Below, piece after piece: positions 39,838 through 48,581 of a stretch of DNA of 64,000 nucleotides (its first letter is position 1; the number at the start of each line of letters is the position of its first letter). Under the pieces are notes generated by a model. That model ran no database searches. It was not told the DNA's origin and saw only the letters and a program-made list of their open reading frames with translations. Both the position numbers and the translations under genes were made by a program. Location of the stretch: positions 24,056 to 88,055 of the forward strand of contig PALN01000096.1 of NCBI GenBank assembly GCA_002706405.1, read 5' to 3'. Origin of the DNA: Rhodospirillaceae bacterium (lineage in GTDB: Bacteria; Pseudomonadota; Alphaproteobacteria; Rhodospirillales; Casp-alpha2).

Positions 39838-41508
39838 GTGAGCAGGGCGAACAACATCTTCGAGACGGACCTGGGACCCACCCCGGCCAACCATCAGCCG
39901 CAGACGCCGCTGAGTTTTCTGACTTGGGCGGCGTCCGTCTATCCCGATCAGCCGGCCGCCATCCACGGCGCGCGAACGATCCCTTACGGCGACATGCTGA
40001 CCCGCTGCCGGCGGTTGGCGGGGGCGCTGGCGGCGCGCGGCATCGGCCGGGGCGACGCGGTTTCCGTCATGGGCGCCAACACGCCGGAGCTTCTGGAAGC
40101 GCATTTCGGCATTGCCATGGCGGGCGCCGTGCTGAACGCGTTGAACACACGGCTCGACGCGCCGACCATCGCTTTCATCCTGGATCATGCGGAAAGCAAA
40201 TTGCTGATCACCGACCGGGAATACGCACCGGTCATCAAGGACGCCCTCGCCAGGCTGGGCCGGAAGATCCCCGTCATCGATATCGACGACCCGGAAACGG
40301 AAGCCCAGGGCGGCACACGGGGCGAGCACCTGGGCGAAATGGATTACGAAGCCTTCCTGAAGACGGGCGACCCCGAATTTCCGGTCCGACCGCCGGAAGA
40401 CGAATGGCAGGCGATTTCGCTCAACTACACATCCGGCACCACGGGCAACCCGAAAGGTGTCGTCTATCACCACCGGGGGGCCTTCGTGACCGCCATGGGC
40501 GGCGCCCTGGTTTCGCGCCTCGACCGCCGGTCACGCTATCTGTGGACCCTGCCCATGTTCCACTGCAACGGCTGGAGCTATCCCTGGTCGATCACCGCCG
40601 CGGCGGGCACCCATATCTGCCTGCGCCGGGTCGATCCGGCCCTGATCTTTCCCATGATCGCCGCACATCGCGTCACTCATATGTGCGGCGCGCCGATCGT
40701 GCTCAACATGCTGATCCACGCGCCGGACGCGGTGAAGACCGCCTTCGAGCAGAAGGTCGAGGTGTTCACCGGCGGCGCCGCCCCGCCCTCGGCCGTGATA
40801 TCGGGCATGGAACAAATGGGCTTCCGCGTGACCCATCTGTACGGGCTCACGGAGTCCTATGGCCCCTCGACCTATTGCGCCTGGCAGGACGATTGGGATG
40901 ACCTTGACCCCGATGCCCAGGCACAGAAGATCAGCCGCGCCGGCGTGCGCTACCCGAGCGTGTTCGACCAGACCGTGATGAACCCGGAGACCATGGAACC
41001 GGTGCCCGCCGACGGCCAAACCATGGGCGAAATCATGCTGCGCGGGAACACCATCATGAAGGGCTACCTGAAGAACCCGACAGCGACCGAGGCCGCGTTC
41101 CGGGGCGGCTGGTTCCATACGGGCGACCTTGCCGTGCTGCATCCCGACGGCTATGTGGAGATTAAGGACCGATCGAAAGACGTCATCATTTCGGGCGGCG
41201 AGAATATTTCGTCGCTGGAGGTCGAGGAATGCCTCTACCGCCATCCGGACGTGATGGAAGCCGCCGTTGTCGCCCAGTCCGACGACAAATGGGGCGAAAC
41301 GCCCTGCGCCTTCGTCACCCTGAAACCGGGGGCCGAAGACCGCATCGATACTGCGGCGATCATCGAGTGGTGCCGGACTAACATGGCCCATTACAAAGCA
41401 CCGCGCCATGTCGTGTTCGGCCCCCTGCCCAAGACATCCACGGGCAAAATTCAGAAGTTCGTGCTGCGCGACCGCGCCAACGACACCGACCAGGAGACCA
41501 AATCATGA
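39838..41508 (+). CDS. Acyl-CoA synthetase (medium/long-chain ANL family), possible LvaE-like role
   Basis: A 556-residue ligase beginning FETDLGPTPANHQPQTPLSF, the N-terminus typical of medium-chain synthetases. Motifs: NYTSGTTGNPKGVVYHHRG (A3), YGLTESYGP (A5), HTGDLAV and KDRSKDVIISGGENISS (A7-A8), and Lys in TSTGKIQKF (A10). A GTG at 39838 with GGGGGAG 10 bases before fits this N-terminus; an ATG at 39811 would add nine residues. It overlaps the SDR gene by four bases. With the ACAD/kinase/DUF6285 genes 1.3 kb on, it may activate a 4-hydroxy or 4-oxo acid. Confidence 0.9.
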   Translation: MSRANNIFETDLGPTPANHQPQTPLSFLTWAASVYPDQPAAIHGARTIPYGDMLTRCRRLAGALAARGIGRGDAVSVMGANTPELLEAHFGIAMAGAVLNALNTRLDAPTIAFILDHAESKLLITDREYAPVIKDALARLGRKIPVIDIDDPETEAQGGTRGEHLGEMDYEAFLKTGDPEFPVRPPEDEWQAISLNYTSGTTGNPKGVVYHHRGAFVTAMGGALVSRLDRRSRYLWTLPMFHCNGWSYPWSITAAAGTHICLRRVDPALIFPMIAAHRVTHMCGAPIVLNMLIHAPDAVKTAFEQKVEVFTGGAAPPSAVISGMEQMGFRVTHLYGLTESYGPSTYCAWQDDWDDLDPDAQAQKISRAGVRYPSVFDQTVMNPETMEPVPADGQTMGEIMLRGNTIMKGYLKNPTATEAAFRGGWFHTGDLAVLHPDGYVEIKDRSKDVIISGGENISSLEVEECLYRHPDVMEAAVVAQSDDKWGETPCAFVTLKPGAEDRIDTAAIIEWCRTNMAHYKAPRHVVFGPLPKTSTGKIQKFVLRDRANDTDQETKS

Positions 41509-42281
41509 CCAGCTTCTTCCGCGATGATCTGCTGGCCGACCGCGTGGCCCTGGTGACCGGGGCCTCCTCCGGCCTGGGCCGCCGTTTCGCCGAGGCCCTG
41601 GCCGCCCACGGCGCCACCGTCGCCTGCTGCGCCCGTCGGCCGGAGAAACTGGCCGAGACGGTCAACACGATCACCGCCGCCGGCGGCCAGGCGCTCGCCG
41701 TGGAAATGGATGTGACCGACCGGGATTCCGTGGCCGACGCCTTCGAGACCGCCGACCGAGCCCTTGGCCAGGTCACGATCCTCATCAACAATGCGGGTCT
41801 AGCTTCGACCGACCGGGCCATCGACCTGGAGCCCGCCGTGTGGGACCAGATCATGGCGACCAATCTGACCGGTGCCTGGACCGTCGCCCAGCGCGCCGCC
41901 AAGGACATGATCGCCGCCGGCAGACCCGGCACCATCGTCAACATCGCCTCGGTCCTGGGCCTGCGCCAGTCGGGCGGCGTCATGCCGTACGCCGTGTCCA
42001 AGGCCGGCGTGGTACAGATGACCAGGTCCCTGGCCCTGGAATGGGCACGCCACGGCATCCGGGTCAACGCCATCGCCCCCGGCTACATCGAAACGGATTT
42101 GAACCGCGAATTTCTGGAAAGCGAAGGCGGCCAAACGCTCATGAAGCGCATTCCCCAGCGCCGCTTCGGCAAGCCGGAGGATCTGGACGGTGCGCTGCTG
42201 CTGTTGTCATCCGACGCGTCGGACTTCATGACCGGCGAGGTCGTGGCCGTCGACGGCGGCCATTTGGTCAATACGCTTTAA
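41505..42281 (+). CDS. SDR-family oxidoreductase, possible LvaD-like role
   Basis: A 258-residue classical SDR. The nucleotide motif is GASSGLGRRFAEALA, the Asn strand reads LINNAGLAS, and the catalytic Ser and YAVSKAG (Tyr-Lys) are intact, followed by APGYIETDLN. It overlaps the acyl-CoA synthetase by four bases and should be translationally coupled. In the lva pathway LvaD reduces levulinyl-CoA to 4-hydroxyvaleryl-CoA; gene order here would allow a similar step. Sequence alone does not prove it. Confidence 0.9.
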   Translation: MTSFFRDDLLADRVALVTGASSGLGRRFAEALAAHGATVACCARRPEKLAETVNTITAAGGQALAVEMDVTDRDSVADAFETADRALGQVTILINNAGLASTDRAIDLEPAVWDQIMATNLTGAWTVAQRAAKDMIAAGRPGTIVNIASVLGLRQSGGVMPYAVSKAGVVQMTRSLALEWARHGIRVNAIAPGYIETDLNREFLESEGGQTLMKRIPQRRFGKPEDLDGALLLLSSDASDFMTGEVVAVDGGHLVNTL

Positions 42282-42290
42282 GGTCTTTTC

Positions 42291-42306
42291 GCCCTTGATG
42301 AAGGGC
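42291..42306. terminator. Hairpin in the convergent gap between SDR and PilZ genes
   Basis: GCCCTT-GATG-AAGGGC occupies the gap between two convergent genes. The T-run TTTT lies on the 5' side, so it is not a standard terminator for either, but it is the only structure in the 25-base gap. Confidence 0.35.
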
Positions 42307-42627
42307 TCAACTGTCTCGGGAATTCGAAAAGCGGTCGTCGGTAATGTCCAGGGACCAATCGAATTGCACGGCGAATCCCCCATCGAATACGCGGGCGACA
42401 CGGCCCGGCACATGGGCACGGCCACGAATGATCAGCAGAATCTCGTCATCGACCTGAACCGGGCCGTCCTGAGGTTCACTGCCTTCGGGATAGACGATCG
42501 CCGCCCCGCCGACGGACATGTCATACAGCTTTCCGCCCCGGTAAGGGCTGCCGCCGTTGACTTCCACGTCCCCGTACACGACGGAACGGGGACTTCTGCG
42601 TGCGTCTTGTTGTTCGTTCAAGTCCAT
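42307..42627 (-). CDS. PilZ-domain protein
   Basis: A 106-residue protein consisting of one PilZ domain. The ARRSPR motif (RxxxR) and DMSVGGAAI (D/NxSxxG) are the two c-di-GMP-binding elements, and the beta-barrel strands follow to GGFAVQFD. No output domain. The ATG at 42627 is preferred over the longer frame, as AAGG lies about 12 bases upstream. It should act as a stand-alone c-di-GMP receptor adaptor. It is convergent with the SDR gene and unrelated to the neighbours. Confidence 0.88.
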   Translation of the reverse strand: MDLNEQQDARRSPRSVVYGDVEVNGGSPYRGGKLYDMSVGGAAIVYPEGSEPQDGPVQVDDEILLIIRGRAHVPGRVARVFDGGFAVQFDWSLDITDDRFSNSRDS

Positions 42628-42848
42628 GGCGGTCATCCTTGGCAACAAAGACCCCGCCCTCAAAAGCTGTTTTCTTTTAAGACGGGGGAAATTTAGGCCA
42701 CAACCCTGATCTTTCCCTGACAAGATTAAAAATCAGACAAGAATTCGCGCTCCATTTCCGATTTTTCCGGCAAATCTGGTAGTCTCGCGGCCCGCCGCCT
42801 AGTGAAAATGACCCGACCTACGACGCAGAAAGACAGGAACCCGCCTTC

Positions 42849-44048
42849 ATGGATTTCAATCTGACCCCAGAAGTGAACGAAACCCGCCAAGCCATCCGCC
42901 GCTTCGTGGCCGACAACATCCTGCCGCTGGAAGCCGATCCGGCCAGTTACGACGATCACGAGAACATCCGGCTGGATCTCCTGGATCAGCTGCGCGCAAA
43001 GGCGAAAAGCGAAGGACTCTGGGCGCTATCCATGCCGACGGCGCGCGGTGGGCGCGGGTTTGATACGGTCGGCATGGCTGCGTGCTACGAGGAAATGAAC
43101 CGCTCCATCTTCGGCCCCGTGGTGTTCAACGCCGCCGCCCCCGACGACGGCAACATGTTCGTCCTCAACAAGGTCGCGACGGACGCCCAGAAGGAAAAAT
43201 GGCTGCAGCCGATCATCGACGGCACCGTGCGGTCCTCCATCATCATGACGGAGCCGGCCCCCGGCGCCGGGTCCGACCCGTCCGGCATGATGCGCACGCG
43301 GGCGGAAAAGAAAGGCGACAAGTGGATCGTCCATGGCCGCAAATGGTTCATCACCGGCGCCGGCGTGGCGTCCCACTTCATTCTGTTGGCGCGCACCTCC
43401 GACGACGCGCGGCGCAACCTGACCGCCTTTCTGTTCCACAAGGACCAGCCGGGCTGGGAAATCGTGCGCCGCATCCCGATCATGGGGCCGGAAGAACACG
43501 GCGGTCATTGCGAGCTGACCTTCGACGGCCTGGAGATTCCCGACGAAAACCGCCTGATGGGCGTCGGCGAAGGTATGAAATGCGTGCAGATCAGGCTCGG
43601 CACCGCGCGCCTGACCCATTGCATGCGCTGGCTGGGCCTGGCCAAGCGGTCCCTGGAGATCGCCGATGACTACATCTCGGAGCGCGAGGCCTTCGGCACC
43701 CGCCTGGCCGACCGGGAAAGCGTGCAATTGCTGCTGGGCGACGCGGCCAAGGAAATCCAGATCGGCCGCCTGCTGACCATGCACGCGGCCTGGACCCTGG
43801 ACCAGGGCAGCCGGGCCCGGGCCGAGGTTTCGACCGCCAAGGTCCAGGTCGCCGACACCCTGCACAAATGCGTCGATACGGCGGTGCAGCTGTGCGGCGC
43901 CAAGGGCTATTCCAAGGACACGGTCCTGGAATGGATCTACCGCTACGCCCGCCAGGCCCGTCTGGTCGACGGTGCGTCCGAAGTCCACAAGATGGTCCTG
44001 GCCGGTCAGTTCCGCGAACAGGGCCTTGAATACTGGCATTGGGGCTGA
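42849..44048 (+). CDS. Acyl-CoA dehydrogenase of the ACAD10/11 type (LvaC-like)
   Basis: A 399-residue flavoprotein of full ACAD length. Segments TEPAPGAGSDPSGM and KWFITGAGVASHF are the FAD/substrate signatures, and the C-terminal QLCGAKGYSKDTVLEWIYR and LVDGASEVHKMVLAGQF identify the ACAD10/11 subgroup. The linked kinase (9 bases after the stop) and DUF6285-like gene are the same set as lvaC-A-B in Pseudomonas, where ACAD eliminates a 4-phospho group to make an enoyl-CoA. I infer the same reaction here. Confidence 0.92.
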   Translation: MDFNLTPEVNETRQAIRRFVADNILPLEADPASYDDHENIRLDLLDQLRAKAKSEGLWALSMPTARGGRGFDTVGMAACYEEMNRSIFGPVVFNAAAPDDGNMFVLNKVATDAQKEKWLQPIIDGTVRSSIIMTEPAPGAGSDPSGMMRTRAEKKGDKWIVHGRKWFITGAGVASHFILLARTSDDARRNLTAFLFHKDQPGWEIVRRIPIMGPEEHGGHCELTFDGLEIPDENRLMGVGEGMKCVQIRLGTARLTHCMRWLGLAKRSLEIADDYISEREAFGTRLADRESVQLLLGDAAKEIQIGRLLTMHAAWTLDQGSRARAEVSTAKVQVADTLHKCVDTAVQLCGAKGYSKDTVLEWIYRYARQARLVDGASEVHKMVLAGQFREQGLEYWHWG

Positions 44049-44056
44049 GGCCGCCC

Positions 44057-45070
44057 GTGGCCGGAAACCTGACATCCGATGAATGCGCCCGCCTGACCGA
44101 CTGGCTTGCGCAACAGGCCGACGCACCGGTGCGCATCCTGGCGACCGAGCGGCTCTCCGGCGGGGCGATCCAGGAAAACCACCGGCTGGAGATCGACGTC
44201 GCCGGCGGCCCCTGGCCCGGCCATCATGACCTTGTCCTGCGCCGGGATGCCGCGTCGGCCGTCGCCACCAGCCATTCCCGGGCCGAGGAATTCGCACTGT
44301 TGAAGGCGGCGCACAAAGCCGGGGTCACGGTGCCGGCCCCCTGCGTGCTGTGCGCGGACGAAAGCCTGCTCGGCGGGCCGTTTTTCCTGATGCATTGCGT
44401 TACCGGCGAAGCGCGCGGCGGACGGCTGGTCAAGAACGCCCCGGATGCGGCCCTGGTCCGTGCCCTGGGGGCCAATCTGGCGCATATCCACAGCATCACC
44501 CCGCCCGGTGACGGCCTGGATTTTCTGGGCCCGCCGCCCAAGGACCCGGCCCGCGCCGCCGTGGCCGAGTACCGCGCCTTTCTCGACGCCCTGCCCGACC
44601 CGCATCCCGCCGTGGAATGGGGTCTGGCCTGGCTGGCCGATCATGCTCCGGCACCCGGCGATATCGTGCTGTGCCACCGCGATTATCGGGTCGGCAATCT
44701 GATGATCGATGGCGGCAAATTGTCCGCGACCCTGGATTGGGAGTTCGCCGGCTGGTCCGACCCGCTGGAAGACATCGGCTGGTTCCTTGCCAAATGCTGG
44801 CGCTTCGGGCGGTGGGAGGAAGAAGCCGGCGGCCTGGGCCCCCGCGATGCCTTTCTCGCGGGCTATGAAGACGCGTCCGGCGGCAAGATCGACCCCGCCG
44901 CCGTCACCTATTGGGAGGTCATGGCCCATGTCCGTTGGGCCGTCATCGCCCTGCAACAGGCCTGGCGTCATGTGTCGGGCGAGGAGCCGTCCCTCGAACT
45001 GGCGCTGACCGCCCATGTGGTGCCCGAGTTGGAGGCCGAGATTCTCGCCATGACGGGAGAACAGTCATGA
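44057..45070 (+). CDS. Phosphotransferase (APH/ACAD10-11 kinase type; LvaA-like)
   Basis: A 337-residue kinase-fold protein. The catalytic loop is VLCHRDYRVGNLMIDG (HxD...N) and the metal-binding Asp is in ATLDWEFAGWSDPLED. A GTG at 44057 is preferred over TTG at 44039, which would overlap the ACAD end. ACAD10/11 in animals fuse this domain to an ACAD, and in bacteria LvaA phosphorylates 4-hydroxyacyl-CoA. The adjacency to ACAD supports that job over antibiotic resistance. It overlaps the DUF6285-like gene by four bases. Confidence 0.9.
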   Translation: MAGNLTSDECARLTDWLAQQADAPVRILATERLSGGAIQENHRLEIDVAGGPWPGHHDLVLRRDAASAVATSHSRAEEFALLKAAHKAGVTVPAPCVLCADESLLGGPFFLMHCVTGEARGGRLVKNAPDAALVRALGANLAHIHSITPPGDGLDFLGPPPKDPARAAVAEYRAFLDALPDPHPAVEWGLAWLADHAPAPGDIVLCHRDYRVGNLMIDGGKLSATLDWEFAGWSDPLEDIGWFLAKCWRFGRWEEEAGGLGPRDAFLAGYEDASGGKIDPAAVTYWEVMAHVRWAVIALQQAWRHVSGEEPSLELALTAHVVPELEAEILAMTGEQS

Positions 45071-45420
45071 GGAAACGTCCCAGCGGGCCGGCCTTGATCG
45101 AGATCGCCGACGCCACGGAAGCCACCGCCGCCCCCGATGCCGGCAATGCCAATTACATTGCCGCCATGATTCGCAACGCGCGCGCCATCGCGGGCCGCCA
45201 GGCCGATGCCGGACAGGCCCCGGAAGACATCGAAACCGCCGCCTTGAAAACCCTGCTGGGCGCCGACGGCAGCCTGGAAGACCTCAACCGCGCCCTTGCC
45301 CATGCCATCCGCGCGGGCAATGCCCCCAAGGGCACCCATGCTCATCTGACCGCCGTCGTGCGGTCGGAATTGGGCGAAAGCAATCCCCGCTATCTGTCAC
45401 GGCTTGCAGACGACGGCTGA
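45067..45420 (+). CDS. DUF6285-like small protein (LvaB-like)
   Basis: A 117-residue protein beginning MRKRPSGPALIEIADATE. It contains YIAAMIRNARAIAGRQ and LVRSELGESNPRYL-like segments (here VVRSELGESNPRYLSRL), typical of the small family found next to ACAD-type kinases. LvaB of Pseudomonas putida is a partner required by LvaA. It overlaps the kinase by ATGA and precedes the MFS gene by two bases. The family label is from memory of the typical context, so it needs a profile search. Confidence 0.75.
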   Translation: MRKRPSGPALIEIADATEATAAPDAGNANYIAAMIRNARAIAGRQADAGQAPEDIETAALKTLLGADGSLEDLNRALAHAIRAGNAPKGTHAHLTAVVRSELGESNPRYLSRLADDG

Positions 45421-45422
45421 CC

Positions 45423-46748
45423 ATGCCGGATATTCACGACAGCAGGCTGACCGCTCAGCTCTACGACCTCGCGACCGGCGACGAGGACGCCCGCCTGTGC
45501 CGCGACATCCCCGAAGATCAATGCCGCGAACAGCCCGTCAATTTTCTCGCCCAAACGGCGGCCCAGGCCCTCAGCAAAACCGGGGACGCCTTGGCCGACA
45601 CCAAGGTCGTCCTGCCCTGGCTTCTGGGCGCGATGGGCGCCCCCGCCGCCTTCGCGGGCCTGCTCGTGCCGATCCGGGAATCGCTGGCGCTGATGCCGCA
45701 GATACTGGTCGGCGGCGTCATCCGCCAGTTCCCCCGGCGCAAGGCATTCTGGGCCGTCGCCTCGATCGCGCAGGGTGCTTGCATCCTGGCCATGGCCGGC
45801 GCGGCCGCGGCCGGGCTCGCGGGCACGGCGGCGGGGTGGACGGTCACCGCCCTGGTGGTGCTGTTCAGCCTGGCCCGCGGCGTCGCGTCCATTGCCGCCA
45901 AGGACGTATTGGGCAAGACCGTGTCCAAGGGCCGCCGTGGGCGCGTCAGCGGGCATGCCGCAACGATTTCCGGGCTCGCGGCCGGCGCCGTGGGCATTTA
46001 CCTGATGCTGAGCCCCGCCGCGACGCGGCCCGATTGGCTGCTCTATGCCCTTGTCGCCGGTGCCGGAACCTGCTGGTTCGTCGCGGCGGCGGTCTATCTG
46101 CGGATTGTCGAATATCCAGGTGCCGTTACGGGCGGGCGCGGCATCAACGATCTGGTGCGCGAACAATTCTCGATCCTGGCCAAAGACCGGCAGTTGCAGC
46201 GATTTCTGGCGACCCGGGCGTTGATGATTTCGACGGCACTGGTGGGGCCGCTCTATGTGACCCTGGCGCAGCAGCGAACGGGCCTGGGACTGGATGGCCT
46301 GGGCTGGCTGATCATCGCCTCGGGCCTGTCCGCTGCCCTCAGTTCGTCGTTCTGGGGCATTCTCGCCGACCGATCCTCGCGCGCGACCATGGCCTTGGCG
46401 GCGGCGATCGCGGGCGCGCTCGGTCCCGTGGCATTGCTGGTCCTGGCCCATGCGCCCGGCATTGCCGGCTCGATCATCTTCTACGCCGCTATTCTGTTCG
46501 TGCTGGGCGTCGCCCATGCCGGGGTGCGCATCGGGCGCAAAACCCACGTCGTCGATCTTGCGGGGGGCGACCGCAAGGCCGAGTACGTCGCGCTGAGCAA
46601 CACCGTGATCGGCGTCCTTTTGCTGGGAACCGGCGCGCTGACCGGGGCCTTGATGGGGATCAGCATCGCGGCGGCGATCGGGACACTGTCAACGCTTGCC
46701 CTGTTGGGTGCTGCCTTGGCCATGACGATGGCCAACGTCCAGGAATGA
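45423..46748 (+). CDS. MFS transporter
   Basis: A 441-residue inner-membrane protein with about 12 helices. The N-terminal cytoplasmic part is longer than usual (about 35 residues before LPWLLGAMGAPAAFAG), and RIGRKTHVVDLAGGDRKAEY is the loop between helices 10 and 11. It starts two bases after the DUF6285-like gene and may be cotranscribed with the lva-like genes, in which case it could carry the substrate acid. Transport direction is unknown. Confidence 0.85.
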   Translation: MPDIHDSRLTAQLYDLATGDEDARLCRDIPEDQCREQPVNFLAQTAAQALSKTGDALADTKVVLPWLLGAMGAPAAFAGLLVPIRESLALMPQILVGGVIRQFPRRKAFWAVASIAQGACILAMAGAAAAGLAGTAAGWTVTALVVLFSLARGVASIAAKDVLGKTVSKGRRGRVSGHAATISGLAAGAVGIYLMLSPAATRPDWLLYALVAGAGTCWFVAAAVYLRIVEYPGAVTGGRGINDLVREQFSILAKDRQLQRFLATRALMISTALVGPLYVTLAQQRTGLGLDGLGWLIIASGLSAALSSSFWGILADRSSRATMALAAAIAGALGPVALLVLAHAPGIAGSIIFYAAILFVLGVAHAGVRIGRKTHVVDLAGGDRKAEYVALSNTVIGVLLLGTGALTGALMGISIAAAIGTLSTLALLGAALAMTMANVQE

Positions 46749-46825
46749 TGCCGCAGGCGGCACAGACAACATAATGTGATGGGCTGTGATTTCACGGCCC
46801 ACCGGCCAACAACGATAATCCCGCC

Positions 46826-47173
46826 ATGACGACAATTCTCCTCGTTGATGATGATGCGGACCTGCGCGGGACGCTGTGCGAAACCCTGGAAGATGCCGGG
46901 TTTCGCGTATTCTCGGCGTCGGGCGGCCATGCCGCGCTGGATATCGTCAAGCGCGAGGCCCTCGATGCCGCCGTCACCGATATCGTCATGGCCGACGGCG
47001 AGGGGATCGAGTTCATCCTGAAAGCAAAGGCCGCCCGCCCGGGCCTGCCCGTGATCGCCATGTCGGCCAAGGCCATTTACCTTAAGGATGCAGCCAGCCT
47101 GGGTGCCGATCACACGCTGCTGAAGCCGTTCCGCCTGCACGCGCTTCTCAATCTCCTGGGCCCCGCCGCCTGA
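46826..47173 (+). CDS. Receiver-only response regulator (CheY-like)
   Basis: A 115-residue single REC domain. Acidic residues are in LLVDDDADL, phospho-acceptor Asp52 is in VTDIVM, the switch Ser is in AMSAK, and the conserved Lys in LLKPFR. It has no output domain and no neighbouring histidine kinase, so its partner is elsewhere. It may relay phosphate or tune chemotaxis-like signalling. Confidence 0.93.
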   Translation: MTTILLVDDDADLRGTLCETLEDAGFRVFSASGGHAALDIVKREALDAAVTDIVMADGEGIEFILKAKAARPGLPVIAMSAKAIYLKDAASLGADHTLLKPFRLHALLNLLGPAA

Positions 47174-47205
47174 TCCCTCGCGGGCGTGCGTTTCCCGAAT
47201 TTAGG

Positions 47206-47217
47206 CGTTATATAACG
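47206..47217. promoter_or_regulatory. 12-bp palindrome CGTTATATAACG upstream of otnK
   Basis: Perfect palindrome 62 bases before the otnK start, the only obvious symmetric element in the gap. It could be an operator for an unlinked regulator or part of the promoter. It resembles but is shorter than a Zur box. Confidence 0.45.
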
Positions 47218-47279
47218 TCTTCAACGAAAACGGCCGCGCCACCCCGGCAGCGGCGGCTGCTCAGGAGACGCCCACCCTC

Positions 47280-48581
47280 ATGGCTATCGTATTGGGATGC
47301 ATCGCCGACGATTTCACCGGCGCCACGGACCTGGCCAACACCCTGGTCAAGAACGGCATGCGCACGGTGCAGGTCAATGGCGTGCCCTCGGGCGCCAGCC
47401 TGAAGGACCTGGGCGATGCCGAGGCCGTGGTCGTTGCGCTGAAATCGCGTACCTGCCCGGTGCACGAGGCCGTCACCGAATCGCTCGCCGCCCTGGCCTG
47501 GCTCCGTGGCCTGGGCCCCCGCCAGATTTTCTTCAAGTACTGTTCGACCTTCGATTCCACGGACATGGGCAACATCGGCCCCGTCGCCGACGCCCTGCTG
47601 GACGCACTCGACGCAGATTTCGCCATCGCCTGCCCCGCCTTTCCGACCACCGGTCGCACCATCTACAAGGGCTATCTGTTCGTGAACGACGTGCTGCTGT
47701 CGGAATCGAGCCTCAAGGATCATCCGCTGACCCCCATGCGCGACGCCAATCTTGTCCGCGTGCTCAGCCGCCAGACGGACGAGATGGTCGGCTTGGTCGA
47801 ACACAAGACCGTGCGCAAGGGCTCGGCCGAGGTCAAGGCCGCCTTTGCATCCCTGAAAAAGAGCGGCAACCGCTATGCCATCGTCGACGCCCTGGACGAC
47901 GCCGACCTGGGCGTGATCGGCCAGGCCGTCGCCGATCATCCGCTGATCACCGGCGGCTCGGGCATTGCCCTGGGGCTGCCGGAGAACTACCGCCGCCAAG
48001 GCCTGTTGGGCGCCGCCGCCAAGGCGCAATTGCCGGACGTCAGCGGCCCCGCCGTGGTCATTGCCGGAAGCTGCTCGCAAGCGACCCGTGCGCAGGTCGC
48101 GCGGGCGAAAAAACTGTGGCCGACCCATCAGGTCGACCCCTTGGCCTTGGGCGATGTCGTCAACGCGGCGCGCACGGTGGCCGACAAAATTCTGGCGGGC
48201 CTCAACGCCGGGCCGCAGCTGATCTATTCCACCGCCGATCCGGATACGGTGCAGAGAGTGCAGTCCGAAATGGGCCGCGGCCAGGCGGGCGACACGGTCG
48301 AGCGCTTCTTCGGGCGGCTGGCGCGCAACCTGCGCGACGGCGGCGTGCGGCGCTTCGTCGTTGCCGGTGGCGAGACCTCCGGCGCGGTGGTCCAGGCGCT
48401 GGGCGTGCAGGCCATGCGCATCGGCCCGGAAATCGACCCGGGCGTGCCCTGGACGGAAAGCCTGTCCCTGGGTGCGGCCGACGAGGCCCCCCTGGCCCTG
48501 ACCTTGAAATCCGGCAATTTCGGCGCTGAGGACTTTTTTGAAAAGGCGCTCGCCATGCTTGACGAAAGGTCCGCCGCATGA
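47280..48581 (+). CDS. otnK: 3-oxo-tetronate kinase OtnK (four-carbon acid sugar kinase family)
   Basis: A 433-residue kinase with the DUF1537/four-carbon acid sugar kinase domains. It starts GCIADDFTGATDLANTLV, the N-terminal signature, and has VIAGSCSQATRAQVARA and RRFVVAGGETSGAVV in the C-terminal nucleotide-binding domain. It phosphorylates 3-oxo-tetronate (or D-/L-erythronate derivatives) at C4. It overlaps otnC by four bases, giving a standard kinase-decarboxylase pair. otnI and a dehydrogenase are absent here. Confidence 0.92.
   Translation: MAIVLGCIADDFTGATDLANTLVKNGMRTVQVNGVPSGASLKDLGDAEAVVVALKSRTCPVHEAVTESLAALAWLRGLGPRQIFFKYCSTFDSTDMGNIGPVADALLDALDADFAIACPAFPTTGRTIYKGYLFVNDVLLSESSLKDHPLTPMRDANLVRVLSRQTDEMVGLVEHKTVRKGSAEVKAAFASLKKSGNRYAIVDALDDADLGVIGQAVADHPLITGGSGIALGLPENYRRQGLLGAAAKAQLPDVSGPAVVIAGSCSQATRAQVARAKKLWPTHQVDPLALGDVVNAARTVADKILAGLNAGPQLIYSTADPDTVQRVQSEMGRGQAGDTVERFFGRLARNLRDGGVRRFVVAGGETSGAVVQALGVQAMRIGPEIDPGVPWTESLSLGAADEAPLALTLKSGNFGAEDFFEKALAMLDERSAA

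Noticed and set aside
44057..45070. Aminoglycoside resistance gene
   Set aside because: The kinase fold is APH-like, but adjacency to ACAD and DUF6285-like genes points to acyl-CoA metabolism.
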